64,000 nt of DNA, taken from positions 49,453,020-49,517,019 of the forward strand of contig OY282607.1 of assembly GCA_958298945.1 (NCBI GenBank), given 5' to 3'. The position numbers were made by a program, and so were the translations under genes. Below the pieces are notes generated by a model. That model made no database searches, had not been told where the DNA came from, and was given only the letters and a program-made list of their open reading frames with translations. This stretch comes from Atherix ibis. Its lineage: Eukaryota > Arthropoda > Insecta > Diptera > Athericidae. Shown here in pieces: positions 47,201-59,222 of the stretch. Position 1 is the stretch's first letter, and each line of letters opens with the position of its first letter.

Positions 47201-50200
47201 GGTCTTGGGGAAGATGTTGACGGTTGGCTGGGTTCAACCCACGATTTCTTGCGTTTGGGATTCTCGAAATATATCCACTTTTCATCGCCTGTCACAATCC
47301 GATGCAGGAACGACGTTCTTTTTTGTCTGGCAAGCAAGATTTCGCATGTGTTTTGGCGTCGCTCTATCTGCCTATCGTTCAATTCAACATTGTTTCCGAT
47401 AAAGCACGCACGGTCGCCATAGGCCTCCACAAGCATTCGATGAGATTCGGCAGCCGATTTCTTCAAATTGAAGCAGAAAAGCAGAGCTTCCCGCATATGC
47501 TCTTTTTCTGGTAGAAAACAAGACATGATTACCAAATTAAAAATGTACGTTATTGTACGAAGTTGCTGACAATGTGCACTGATTAATATTGACAGATGTC
47601 AAACTCATAAAAAAAGTATGGCGTGCCCATGGTAGCTAAATACGCTCACTTACGCTATCTAAAAATCACCAAAAAGCGGATTTAAGCTTATACACCTGGT
47701 ATTGATAACATTCCATTTGATCAATTTATATTGACTATCCACACAAATTCTTATTATTAAAATAGCTTCTGATAATTTCCAATCACATATGTACAATCTT
47801 CGAATCTGGAGATGGATAGTGAAATAAAATTAACCAAAGAGTTCCCACATTATTTTAATTCATTGGCGAAACTCGCCTACTCATTATATCTTAATAGCAA
47901 CGTGATTCCACAAAGTACTAAAATGGGTTAGTAAGGACTTTTCCTTGACAAGCAATTAACATGGGACCACGAACTAGACGAAAACGTTATCGACAACTAC
48001 TGAGACTATTGAACTATCGTTTGAGGTTGATAATAATAAACTAGTAAACTTTAATGTTTAATCAAATGTTCCAATTCCTAACGTATCTAATCGTTACAAA
48101 CTAACATCCTTCGGGAAATTGTTAATGTCCGCTTTAATATTCGTAATAATGTTTGTGACACCCTTTGTCGTTATCAGAAATAAATTAATTTTCGTTTATC
48201 TTTTCATCATAATCTCGAGATTTATTAGAATTTTCTAATTCTTGTTAGGTGGAAAAATGACACTTATTTGTAGTTTCAGACATTAAATAAAATTAAAATA
48301 AAATTAAAATGGTTAACACATGTATTTCGTATTTAGTTTTAATTCCAAATAAGCAGTTTTACAATATAATAAATGGCTCATTTACGAATGAAAAACGAAA
48401 ACAATGTTTCTATAATAAATTACTTGTTTTCATTTTAAAATCGTTTTTTTTTTTATTTAAGATAGCAAAAAATACCATTGAATTTCGTCTCAGTAATAAA
48501 ACTAATAAATTTAATAAATGGCTCTTATTAGTATATATAAAAATAATATTAAGATAATTCTTTTTATTTTAATATGAACTAATAAAATGCATGTTTCATA
48601 AACCTATAATATATGCAATAAATGTGAAGAAATGCTTTTATGTTTTACGACTGCTTTATTTCGGTGTACTTTTTTCTTATATTTAATTTTAACAAGAATT
48701 CCTTCTGTTCGTTTATTTTTCTACATAAGCTAATATAATAGTAAAATTTAAAGAAAAATTTCCACCGACATTAGGATAATATATCTTTATGCAGATACAA
48801 GTATGGATACATTATATATTATAGATTATTCTTTGAAAAATTATATTAGTACTAAATTTAAAAGGCGATTTAAACAAAAATAAGTATACATATATACACA
48901 TACATATATATATAAATGGATAATAATCTATTTTAGCGGAAAATGCAGCTGTTTTGGAGTCATCGGGAAGTTTTGAAATGATTAACAGTATAGGCGAACA
49001 ACCGGATATAACATCTAAGAATGTATCAGGTAAAAATTTCGCCTGTATTTAGCTTTTTCGAATAACATTCATTCACATCCTTCTTCTATGGTGTCCAAAT
49101 CTGTTATTATTTTCTATTTTTATAATATTGCAAATAAATAAAAGTATTCCTTTTTTAAATTATAATCAAAAATTCATTTATGTAAATCACTAGCATGCTT
49201 ATTAATATCTAAAATGCATGTTATCTATGCTTCTATTTTGATATTTTTTTGTTTCATAGAAGGAATTGACAGCTTTGGGCAACGCGATCACGATTATTAT
49301 GACGAAGGTAAACTATTTGATGCCTTTAAAAATACCTTAAATATTTATACAATTTTTTTAAACGTTAAAAGCGTTTTTTTTCGTAGAGAGTTTAGCGTAA
49401 ATATCTTTCTTTTTATATTTAGTATTAATGTGAAATAATTTCCATAGGTCCGTCACCCATAACTACTCGTGAAGAGCCAGAGAAAATTCGTAAATGGCGA
49501 GAAGAGCAGAGAGAACGATTAGAACAAAAAGATCTGGAAGAAGAAAAGAAAAAAGAGGAATTACGCGAACAAGCTAAGAAAGAATTAGAGGATTGGTATA
49601 AGCATCATGATGAATCGATTGCGAAAACAAAATCATCGAACCGGTAAAGAGTTATTAATACAATATTTTTAGCTTCTTTCATTTATCTATTTACTTTTGT
49701 TTACTAAAATATTTGTGCGCAACTTTATACTTATTACGATTTAAGCCAAGTGGAGTGCATTTATTGTGTGTATATATACATAATAGGCTTTTACCTTATG
49801 CAATTCATCTTATTGATATTCAAAAAAAAACTTATTCCAATATTTATTGTCTCAGTATTATTTAAATGGTAAAATCATAATAAATTAGTGATGGTCTAAA
49901 CAAACCTTAACGCGAAAAATGTAATAACTTAAACTAAATCTAATAAGCAAAAAACTTGCACAAGTTATAAATATTCGATAATAGTATAACGCGCTAACAT
50001 CTGTATAGTAATTTTTGAAATAAAATAGCTGCCAGGACAATTGCTTTTCAAAATAACCATTAAAGAAGTTTTCTTTTGACTAAAGTTTTATTGTTAATGA
50101 TGTTCTTAGTCCAGCTTTTACCATTTTGTAAAAAGACTAAAAAAATTCTTTGCATTTTGATTTGATTAATGATATAGTCATTATTTTGTAAATGAATAAA

Positions 50201-53200
50201 ATTGATTCTATAATTAATTATTTTAATCACCCTATTCTATTTACCGTATAGTAACCATATATTGTTTTTAATTGTAACCCTTAAATAAACTGTTTATTAT
50301 TATCATTTTTCAAGAGTTCAGTACTTGTATTTAAAAAACAAAGAATACTTTAATTTAAGAAGCTATCGTACAATTGCTTTCAAATACTTTCTTGTCTTGT
50401 TGATAAAAATATAATAGTTTTGAACCATACGCAAAATGTTCAATGACATTATACAATAACTAGTATAATTGATGATATGTATCAGTCACATGCTTTCAAT
50501 CATACCAATAATATTTTATCGAAATTTTTTATAAACTGCCCCAAACAATCTATATTTATATTAAAATTTCAAGTTTTTTTCAAAATTTCTTATAATATAC
50601 CATACTAATAATTTTTAATTTTTGTTTTTCAACTTGCTAATTTTTTTTTATTTTATCTATTTGAAAAAAAAACAAATTTTTTTTATCGCATCATCATAAG
50701 TAAAGTTTTTTTTCTTCTTTTATTTATAAATTGAAATTTCGATCAAAAAATTATGAAGACTTTTTTTTATATAATAATTATTAAAATGGTTAATTATTGG
50801 TGGTTTTTTGTTGTTGCTACTTTTGCAAACATATTCTGAGACAATAACGGATACAATATAATAATGTTAAAAAATTACATTCATTCGAAAATATATGTAA
50901 ATATTTAGATGTAATAAGGCTTTTTATGTTAATATTCGCACAAATCTCTTCACTTTTTTTATAGCATTATTATTCAGTAAGTATACTACTTAACAATTAA
51001 GAAAAAATAACACAATATCAGCAATTTTAAGAATGTTTTTTTTTTTAAACAAAAATATCGAAAATTTTTTCTTCATATTTATGATAATGTTCAAAGTAAT
51101 GAGTTTAAAATTTTCTCTTCATATTTATGATAATGTTCAAAGTAATGAGTTTAAAATTTTCTCTTCATATTTATGATAATGTTCAAAGTAATGAGGGAAA
51201 GAAAATAACCTGCACTTTTCAGACTATAGTTGGTACGGAACATACAAATAATGATTTCGATTCGAAAAAAAAGGTAAACACCTTTTTCAAATAATGTGTA
51301 GGTAATATTTTGCTTTAAAATAATTCCAATTAGCACATTGTTCTATGTTCTATTGACCAACAAAATCGCTGAATAATATTGCCATTTGAACTATTTATAT
51401 TTAAAGCACGCTGAAAATAACACATTTTGATTTAAAGATTTTTTGTAATCTCCATCACAACCTCTGAAACTTCACGTCTCAACATTGTTTAATAATTCAT
51501 GTTATATAAACACATTGATCATATGTAATTGAACTTTTTAGTATATATTATAATTTGTTCATTGTTTTCAAACATTATATTAAAAAGTTAAAAATAATAC
51601 TACATACTTAATGTATTAGAGCGCGTTAATTTCTCTATAGGCCGAGATGGTATATCTGTTAAATTTGCACTGGTCCAGATGGTATATCCCTCATTAATTC
51701 CACATATTCTTTTTTACTGGAATTTTTCCGAATAGTTGGAACAGAGCATTCGTTCAACTAGTCTCCAAAAAACGCGAGTTCTCTTCTCTCTTCAATAATT
51801 GACCCATTGCACTAATGTATCTTCTCTCTAAGATCATAGAAACGCTGATAAACTACCAGCTACCGTTATATCTTGAACCGACTGTAGTCTACGAAATTAA
51901 AATACTGGTGTTCAGTTCTACCTCCAACTATTATTTTCATAAATTATCTTTTATTTGGTACTTATAATCCAACACACTGTTCTCAGTTTTTCATATTCGT
52001 TTACTGATTCACATCCTTGCTTTTCGCCCATGGAAATCGACTGACAACGTATGTTAAACTTATTAAATTCCCTTGCAGGTAGTATATTACTGTGGGATGC
52101 GAAGAACAGAGTGGAATTTAAAACTTCCAAAAGACAGAGCTGTCTCCTGTCTCAAAAAAAAAAAAATTCCAAAAGACAGAGCTGTCTCCATAAATTTCTT
52201 TTCCCCGCCTTACTCAGTTTTCCCAAATCTTTACAATCAACAGCTATCTAAGAACAAAGTGCACCGGTATCTCTCCCTATATCTCTTCCCACACTTCCCT
52301 CAAATTTAGTAAATAATGAAATATAAATATTCTTTTATTTTATTGTTTGAAATTCCAACTCCTAACTTTGTAATCAACTCCACCATCGTTTTGCACATTT
52401 ACAATTGTTATAAAATATTGCTACAGAACGTGATAATACTAAATGTGAATTGCAATTATTTTTTACAAGTGTTATTTTTTCTAAACTTAATAAATTTGGA
52501 AGCCGTTTTAGTATTATATAAAATTTAACAAACGATAAAAATTATAATGAGAATACTATCAATCAAGTATATTTGCATTTAAATATCATAAAAATAAAAA
52601 AAACGGCTTGTAGGTTTATTAACTAAAAACTTAACCGAAAATCTACTATTATTAATAAAGATAATTTTTTATAAAAATTCATAATATTTTATTTGCATGC
52701 TCGCTTAAAAAGAGAGTCAGCAAAGTGAGTATTTTAAATGTTTTACCCATAATTTGTTCATTAATTTAAAAATATTTAAAAAAAAATTTAATTTTGGTCA
52801 TTTTTATAATATTTTTTTTATTATTTAAGTAGTTTTATTAATTGAAAATACATATTTCTATAATTATACAAATTATTAAAACACTAAATGAACCTATACG
52901 CAGATGTCTTATATATTATGTTTCGATCCTAGAATCTCCAAAATCTCAATCATTAAAATGCAGCTCAGCTGCTCCAGAAACACAATTTAATTTCTTTAAA
53001 AATATGCTTTTTTTCTTTGCTGCAATAAAATATTTGATTGTAAGCAGTTCATTGACGACGCCACAATTGTACTCAAATACAGATTTGCTTTAAAATGTCG
53101 CGTACATCTACCAGTTTAAAGTTTGGTCAGTTACAATCCAATATGTTTCTAATATCATATCTCCTGAATAGAATTTTTCCATCAAAAATGTTTTTTACGT

Positions 53201-53826
53201 TTTAAGAAAATTCAACAAGAAAAAAAACAAATTTTAAACTTAATTTTTATTAGAAATATGCATTTTTATTTGGCTAAATTGATTTGTTATTATTATGGTT
53301 TTTTGTTATGTACATAAACATTTTTTTTCGTTTATGATTATTTATTACAAAAAAAATATATTAAAAAAATTATTTTTCAACTATTTTTGTTAATAGTCTA
53401 TCGTTTAGTGTTGTTGTCATAAGATAGAATTAAGAAAAACAACATCTTAATGCTTTCTTTTGTATTGTATTTTATAAATATGTTCAACTTTATAATAATA
53501 AAAAATCTTTTGTAAATAAAACCATTACACATAAAATACTGCTTAATTTATTATTTGACTATAAAGTCCGAAGATCACAGATCAAATTGTATCGCTCTCA
53601 ATACACTTATGTAATTTTGGTTTGTTTTTCTATAAATTCTAGAAACGCTGAGAAACAATTCGTAGCTGAGAATGATGAAATCGAACCAGGAACCGAATGG
53701 GAACGCATTGCCAAGCTTTGTGACTTTAATCCAAAATCGAATAAATCTAGCAAAGATGTTTCCAGGATGAGATCTATAATATTGCAACTAAAGCAGATTC
53801 CTCTGCCAACAACTAAGAAACCATAA
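41287..53826 (+). CDS. Clc: Clathrin light chain
   Basis: Light chain that binds the clathrin heavy-chain hub and regulates coat assembly on coated pits and vesicles. Five coding exons join in frame: 41,287-41,425, 48,937-49,029, 49,260-49,307, 49,448-49,643 and 53,643-53,826, giving 219 residues. Exon 1 carries the conserved N-terminal segment EFLAREQNALAGLEND (binds Hip1-type partners). Exon 4 encodes the long charged coiled coil that binds the heavy chain (KIRKWREEQRERLEQKD). Exon 5 encodes the conserved C-terminal region (EWERIAKLCDF, then SRMRSIILQLK). Exon 3 is only 48 nt, starts and ends in the same phase, and could be skipped. Introns 1 (7.5 kb) and 4 (4.0 kb) are loaded with transposon relics. 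AATAAA lies at about 53,953. Confidence 0.96.
42335..43493 (+). mobile_element. Mariner, mellifera-like, in Clc intron 1
   Basis: Terminal repeats TTGGGTTGACAACTAAGTGA (left) and a close inverted copy at the right end (43,467-43,493). TA follows on the right; the left TA is mutated. The transposase is in broken frames: MEGQDVHFRYILL start near 42,479, then an open part 42,655-43,206 with an HTH (STTREIAEKLNVSHTCIEKK) and ITDDEKW (first Asp), then after a shift PPYSPDLAPSDYHLF. The second-Asp block is damaged. Same strand as Clc. Same family as 1,430-2,273. Confidence 0.9.
44057..44141. repeat. Solo arm of the long-arm mariner family
   Basis: About 85 bases match the outer part of the inverted arm of the 24,256/33,826/54,121 family (TTCAAAAAGTATCGCGAAAT, TTTTTTGTGGCGTTATGTTG, TACTCATGTCTCT). 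No partner arm is nearby. It lies in Clc intron 1. Confidence 0.75.
44360..45060 (-). pseudogene. LINE reverse-transcriptase relic (R1-like) in Clc intron 1
   Basis: The minus strand reads VLLPKGRGTLGD, then ICLLDTVGKILEQVEGLINR, then EGLSEAKFRFRRARSTLDAI, and on to DFDVKKAFNSARW. This is the order of RT blocks 1-4 in R1/LOA-type LINEs (RPISLLDTLGKLLE ... GLSENQFGFRKGRSTVDAI ... DVKNAFNSA). Frames shift at several points and the YADD block is missing. GC content is higher than the intron around it. Confidence 0.75.
46660..47699 (-). mobile_element. Mariner, mauritiana-like, HTH deleted, in Clc intron 1
   Basis: Ends read CCAGGTGTATAAGCTTAAAT with TA outside both (46,658-46,659; 47,700-47,701). 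The transposase (minus, from about 47,526) starts with CFNLKKSAAESHRMLVEAYG, then jumps to RQIERRQNTCEILLARQKR: most of the two DNA-binding helices are deleted in frame. It has FLHRIVTGDEKWIYFENPKR (first Asp). After a frameshift near 47,095 come FLHDNAPSQTSKMVRNYLET and AYSPDLAPSDYQVF with 34-residue spacing. The terminal-repeat word and the motifs resemble the mauritiana (Mos1) subfamily. It lies in the opposite orientation to Clc. Confidence 0.92.
47870..48310 (+). pseudogene. Jockey-like LINE 3' relic in Clc intron 1
   Basis: The plus strand reads NVIPQSTKMG then LDKQLTWDHELDENV, the RT thumb block usual in Jockey-type LINEs (VKYLGLxLDKxLTWxxH). It has stops on both sides. A TAAAAT-type tail at about 48,285-48,309 may be the element's 3' tail. 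Everything upstream is lost. Confidence 0.55.
51071..51196. repeat. 46-bp tandem repeat in Clc intron 4
   Basis: Three nearly identical copies of a 46-bp AT-rich unit start at 51,071, 51,117 and 51,163 (core TATTTATGATAATGTTCAAA). No coding meaning. Copy number is likely to vary between individuals. Confidence 0.9.
51640..52160 (+). pseudogene. LINE reverse-transcriptase relic in Clc intron 4
   Basis: The plus strand gives GPDGI-like sequence, then in shifting frames a string like the early RT blocks, and near 52,051-52,140 NRVEFKTSKRQSCLLSQKK, which fits the NRVxFNxSKTQxCLLSxK block after the active site in some insect LINEs. The active site itself is not seen. A 23-bp word with core AAAGACAGAGCTGTCTCC is duplicated at 52,126 and 52,170. 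Confidence 0.5.
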
Positions 53827-53829
53827 GAA

Positions 53830-54118
53830 ATTGCTGGGTTATTTATTCAACTTTTCCGTATGAAAAGTATTAAAAATAGATTATATATAAAATCATCAAA
53901 CATTCTTTTTTATGTTAACATACAAATATCTAAAATTAATTGTAATCAATATTAATAAAAGAATGTTTCATTTATGGATGTTAAAAGTATTTACTATTAA
54001 ATATAATTATTATTATATTCCAAATTTGTTTGCAATTTATTAGTTAATAGAGACTTGTATATAATCCTTATTTTTTTGGTCTATGTTTAATGCATTGTAA
54101 CACATGCAATCAATCATA
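53830..54118. other. Clc 3' UTR and AT-rich spacer
   Basis: Contains the likely Clc polyadenylation signal. Nothing else seen. Confidence 0.5.
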
Positions 54119-54120
54119 TA

Positions 54121-55018
54121 AGAAGTCTGTTTAAAAAGTATCGGGAATTGTGAATTTCTGCGGGTTACGTATATTTGATTTTCGATTTTTTGTGGCGTTA
54201 TATTGGTACTCATGTCTCTCACTTATGGCGATAAGTTCGGCCATTTTGAATTGTCAGTTAATTTTTGACAGCTGCTTTGCTTGCACATGTTTCGGCTCGT
54301 TTTCGATTTTTGCTCAATTTCGACCAAAAACATCATCGCATTAACATTGCTAAGGAGCTGTTGGACTCCGTCTGCAACGACCCAAATTTGCTCCAGAGAG
54401 TCATAACTGGTGATGAATTATGGGTTTATGGTTATGACGTGGAAACCAAAGCTCGCCCATCCCAATGCAACCTGCCGCACAAGCCAAGACCGAAAAAAGC
54501 GCGCAAAGTTCAGTCGAATGTGAAGGTTTTGCTTAGTTTTCTTCGATTGCAGGGGCGTGATGCAGCATGAGTTCTTGCCACAGGGTAGAAACGTCCGGAT
54601 TTGTGAGAGAACAAAAATGTGATGCAGCATGAGTTCCGCCAGAAACGCCCGGATTTGTGAGAGAACAAAAATTGGCTTTTGCACCATGATAACGTGCCTT
54701 GTGCGCAAATTTTTGGCCAAAAACAACACACTAATAATGCCGCAGCCACCGTATTCCCCAGATCTGGCCCACTGTGACTTTTTTTTGTTCCCGAAACAGA
54801 TTCTTTGATCCATTTGTTGGAATGGGCCAAAATCGAAGACGACCCAAAACACGTGCAAACAAATGAGCTGTCAAAAATTAACTGAACATTCAAAATGGCC
54901 GAACTTGTCGGCATAAGTGAGAGACATGAGTACCAACATAACGCCACAAAAAATTGAAAATCAAATATACGTAACCCGCAGAAATTCAAAATTCGCGATA
55001 CTTTTTGAACAGACCTCG
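54121..55018 (+). mobile_element. Mariner-derived element with long inverted arms, copy 3
   Basis: Third copy of the family, plus orientation, TA on each side (54,119-54,120; 55,019-55,020). The left edge has two changed bases. The transposase part starts in the arm at 54,265 and reads LHAHVSARFRF-type arm sequence, then ITGDELWVYGYDVETKARPS. The second-Asp block is disrupted by a local tandem duplication (GATGCAGCATGAGTTC twice, about 54,558 and 54,621). PYSPDLAHCD precedes the right arm. Both arms are about 190 bp and well matched. Confidence 0.85.
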
Positions 55019-55199
55019 TATACGAGTACTGTCTACAACGTATTTTAATGAGTTTAACATACGTTATCGTTCCATCCCCATGGCCGAAGAGCAATGACGT
55101 GAATCAGGAAACGAGTATGAAAAATAGAGTACTGTCATCAGGGAATAAGTGGATTGGATTAAAAGTAACATATAAGAGATCATTTATGAAAATTAGAAC

Positions 55200-56045
55200 C
55201 GAGCCGTACGGAACACCATCATTTATTTAATGAACTGATTCAAATTTCGGCAAAAGAGTCCAATGCCAAACTCTGTCAGATGCCTTTGAAATATCAAGTG
55301 CAATAATCCTACACTCCACAGAGAAATATAGAGTTAGATATGCCATCAAATTCCCAGTAAATCTATTTCTATGAGTTTGCGTGATTGACGGCCACTGAGG
55401 AGTTTTCTTGATTCAAGATATCTCGTTAGCTGATTTCCATGACCTTAGAAAGAAGAGATGTTAGTGCAATAATTCGATAATTGAAAGGGACGAACACTCG
55501 CCTTTTTTGGGAATTCACTAAACGAATGATGTTTTCTATCTATCCGGAAAAATTCCAGAATAAAAGGATAAGTGGAGAAGCTTACGCAGTGGTATTAATA
55601 CCTCTTAAGAACTATGAGGGATTTACTATCTGGACTAGTGGATTTGTGTATTTCAAAATCTCTAAAGACTTTTCCAACAGTACGAGTGCGAAAATGAATT
55701 TGCCCTATAGAAAATTGAACGTGCTCTTATACAGGCATATCCTGGAAGAGAGAAAGATGCGGCAAAGTGATCCGCGAACAAATCGGATTTGCCTTTTGAG
55801 CTGTCAGCTGGAGTTTCATTATGAAATAGCGTTGGAATGAATGAGCAGCTGAAATTTTTGATTCTTTTGCTAAGTGACCAAAACTGATTACTACCTTTGG
55901 GGCATTGTAGTATATTTTGCCTCATCTTTTGGTCGTGAAGAAATTTAACGCTACGGATAAGTACATTGTAGTCATTTTTGGTTCGTTTAAACGTCCTCCG
56001 ATTTTCCTCAGAAGGGTTGGTCCTATAAGACCGGAAGGTTAACAA
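55200..56045 (-). pseudogene. LINE relic: endonuclease-RT linker and RT palm
   Basis: The minus strand from 56,045 reads RRTFKRTKNDYNVLIRSVKF, then FWSLSKRIKNF and KSDLFADHFAASF, the linker between endonuclease and RT in Jockey/CR1-type LINEs. Further down (about 55,200-55,310) it reads LDISKASDRVWHWTLLPKF, the DISKAFDRVWH block, with stops around it. The YADD block is absent because the relic ends at about 55,200. Confidence 0.7.
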
Positions 56046-56049
56046 CCTT

Positions 56050-58378
56050 CAAATTCAAGTGTAAAAACAACATATATTTTTTTATTAAAAAAACAATTGC
56101 TATTAATGATTCATATTGAAAATAATGTATAAACTTTTCTAACTAAATGTTGTAAATTGCATTGAATTTTAAACGAAATATTTGGATATGACATTAATTG
56201 TCTTCTGTTCCAATTATTATATGTGTGGCTTTATGTTACCTTTTTGTTATGTTGCCGCGGCCCGAGCTAGTTGCTCATTAATTTCCGTAGAATAAGGGAA
56301 ACAATAAATACACGGATGAATTAAATTCTTACTAATGAATTTTTAATTCACAAAAGTAAAGATGTTTATAATGTTTGGTTGGTGTTGTTTATGCTAAGTT
56401 AGCGCGTGTTAATACTGAGCGCTATGGTACGACTGACTGTGCAACGCACATTTATTGCCATGGTGCTCAGCTGTGTACAAGTGAATGCTAATGTGTACAA
56501 GTGAATGCTAATGTGTGTATGTGTATTATGCATGTGTGTGCATATTTGTATGACTTTTTATGAATGGTTTATACAATAAATACCAATCCGATAAGTTTAC
56601 TCAAATATAATGAATTTACTAAATATATTTATCACTACAAGTCATGCTATTTGGAAACGACTAACGGGCACCCCAGATATGTCACTAGCTAGCTGGAACC
56701 CTACTCTGTCAACCCAGTGTCGCGTCAATTTTTTTCTTAAATTAGTTAAAGAAATTACGTGGCCATTTGTTTAAGGACTGTTTTGAGGAAGAGTTGGACG
56801 GGACCATTTTTTATCTAGAATATTAGGATAAATAGGAAGACGTGGCAGTCCAACAGCCACTTATGTCTTGTACAAAAGATATATTTTAAGGACCGTAAAC
56901 AAGTTCACGAAGAACTTAATGATTGGAGGCACTTGATACGTTGGGATTCGGAGCGCTTGGTTGAACTCCATATTTTGAGTTCGTATGTCCATATCGGCTT
57001 AGTAACTAATAACCATCACTTGTGTAACAGATTTGATTGTTGGTTTAATATTATTAATTAACAATTTCGCCTATTCATTCCTAATCTTTTTAGTCTGGTA
57101 TGTTACAATAAAGCATTTTCGGTTTTTATATTTTTCAGTCAGTCTAAAGTAATGTACTACAAAGGCAATGCTGGAATTGTGTTACGGTTCGCGGCGCAGA
57201 ATAAATGTCGCATGAGTCTTGATCAGTAACTTTTATTCTGCATTTTATAAATTATTCTGAAATTGCATAGTTTCAAAATTTGATCCATTTTGTCCTTACA
57301 TGGTTTCATTATATCATAGAAAATTTTATTGTCTACAAAAGTTACTATATATGATAGCGCCGATTATACTGCCATATACCGGAAACAATTGCTCTTGTAC
57401 GTCTTAGAAACGATACGATAGGATAGTGTGATTAAGTGATAACCGAATTCATACAGACTTGAACTCGGCTACCCCAGTGCGCCTAAATAATACGTTACTG
57501 TTTCCGCCCAGGATTACAAGTGATAATCACTACACTACGAAAACCACTATAATGATTTTATTTGTGCATATGCTTTGCAAAATTAATTTCGGCTTCAAAC
57601 TTTTTCGAAAAAAATTAATTTTTAAGAAAAAATTAGGCCAAAGATATGAGTAATACAAAGCTACATATACCTAACGATTTACAAATTTCATAATTGGAAC
57701 GTACTAATTAATTTTTCTATATTTAGTGTGCAGATGCCGGAACAAGTGCGGAAAAAACCTACAAATGCTAATTTCACTACCATTCATTTGTACATATTTA
57801 AATATATAAAAAAATTTATATTATTAGTTCTTCTCCATTTATCGATGCTGTTCTTTTTTAATTTTTTGATTTCCAGTAAAAATTATTTGATTTCAAGTCT
57901 GTTCCCAAAACCCAACAAACTAATTAAAATTGGCACAAACTAATCCGTTGTGCAACGCAGATGAGTACTGAAATATTTAAAAACTCAATGTAATAATATT
58001 AAAACTTTCAGATGTCAACATATATAACTATCAAATAAGATTATTTCTTCTTAAAGTTTCCAATTTGTTTAAAATGTTCTTGAACTAATTGTAGTTTGAC
58101 TTTCCTAAAATTGCTTAAAATAATTTAAGGACTTGGAAACTTTTAGTTTCTTTAAATTTCATTGTTTTGAACTTTTGCAATGAATTATTCAATCTATTGT
58201 AACTTTTGAACATTGCCAGAAACACTCGAGCATATTTTTGATATTTTTGAAATCTCCACACCATTGTGATAAAATAATACCACTTATTTAATCCTACAAA
58301 AATTCTTAATTAAAATCACAATGCCCACCACAAAACGAATTAAAAACAGAGTATGTGTATTAATGTAGGATAAATTTA
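56050..58378. other. Intergenic DNA, no recognised gene
   Basis: A 20-base word (TGTGTACAAGTGAATGCTAA) is repeated directly at about 56,474-56,513. The stretch 56,240-57,200 is more complex than average and may be old LTR-type DNA, but I found neither paired LTRs nor domains. Confidence 0.35.
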
Positions 58379-58973
58379 TTAAGCAATAAATTCATATGGT
58401 ATAGGCGCCAGAGCAATTGGTTCCTCAATCTTTTTAACAAAATGAGCCTTTCTTGGTTGAGCAGGTTGTCTTTTCAAAATAACCCGCTTATTCTTTTCCT
58501 TGGCTTCTCGGAGGAGACGTTCGTTTTCCTTAACACGTCTGACGAAATCTTCTCTGCACTTTGAATGACTAATATGTTCAACACGTACGTTAATACGTTT
58601 TGGAATAATTTTTCCTCGGACGCGCTTATTCACAATAATTCCTACTGCATGAGGGGTTACGTTGTAAATTCTTCCAGTTTTTCCGTGATAGGCTTTGTAT
58701 GGCATACCCTTTTGCACTGCACCGTGTCCCTAAAATTAAATGCTCAAATTAATTGTTGCTATATAAATCATTATTAAATAACATTATTCAATGTTGTAAA
58801 CTCTACGTTGACTATATACCTCATAAATCACATGTCAAACTTACTTTAATGTCAACGATGTCACCATTTTTGTACACTTTCATATATGTGGAAAGTGGAA
58901 TAACACCATGTTTTTTGTAGGGACGCGAGAACATGTCCCGTGTTCCACGACGGTAACCTTTTGAATTTGTCAT
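58379..58973 (-). CDS. RpL21: 60S ribosomal protein L21 (eL21)
   Basis: Structural protein of the large ribosomal subunit. Two coding exons: 58,973-58,845 (43 codons, [20 protein letters not shown]...) and 58,729-58,379 (116 codons plus stop), total 159 residues, the family's length. The second exon reads [20 protein letters not shown], then the conserved [17 protein letters not shown]. The intron is GTAAGT...TTTTAG. A 5' UTR intron is inferred: acceptor ending at 58,987, exon to 59,191, donor GTATGC. The stop codon TAA overlaps an AATAAA signal (TAATAAA), so the 3' UTR is very short. Start is fixed by homology and exon phase. Confidence 0.97.
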
Positions 58974-59190
58974 TTTTTACAAAAATCTGAAATTTATATC
59001 ACAAATTTACTATCGTGTATTCACATAACCTCTATAATAAATAACACTGTAATGTATTCATGAGAGCCTTTCTACATGAAATTCTACAGCTTATTTAAAG
59101 ATCTCTATTTAATTTTTAATATATAATTCAAATATATATTTAATACTTCCAAATAACTTTTATATCAAACAACATAATATTAATGCATAC

Positions 59191-59222
59191 CTTTCTCACA
59201 CTTATTTCCCTCAAAAAGAAAT
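59191..59222 (-). promoter_or_regulatory. RpL21 first exon with TCT-type initiator (inferred)
   Basis: On the minus strand TTTCTTTTTGAGG lies at about 59,209-59,221. A pyrimidine-rich start (C followed by T's, here C at 59,218) is the TCT initiator of fly ribosomal-protein genes. The short leader from there ends at 59,191 in GAGAAAG before GTATGC, a good splice donor. The start site is inferred from the motif. Confidence 0.5.

Noticed and set aside
56240..57200. Solo LTR of a retrotransposon
   Set aside because: A TGTTATGTT-type start can be imagined, but no matching end or target duplication was found.
58730..59190. snoRNA in the RpL21 introns
   Set aside because: Ribosomal-protein introns often host snoRNAs, but I could not find paired C/D boxes or a convincing H/ACA layout.
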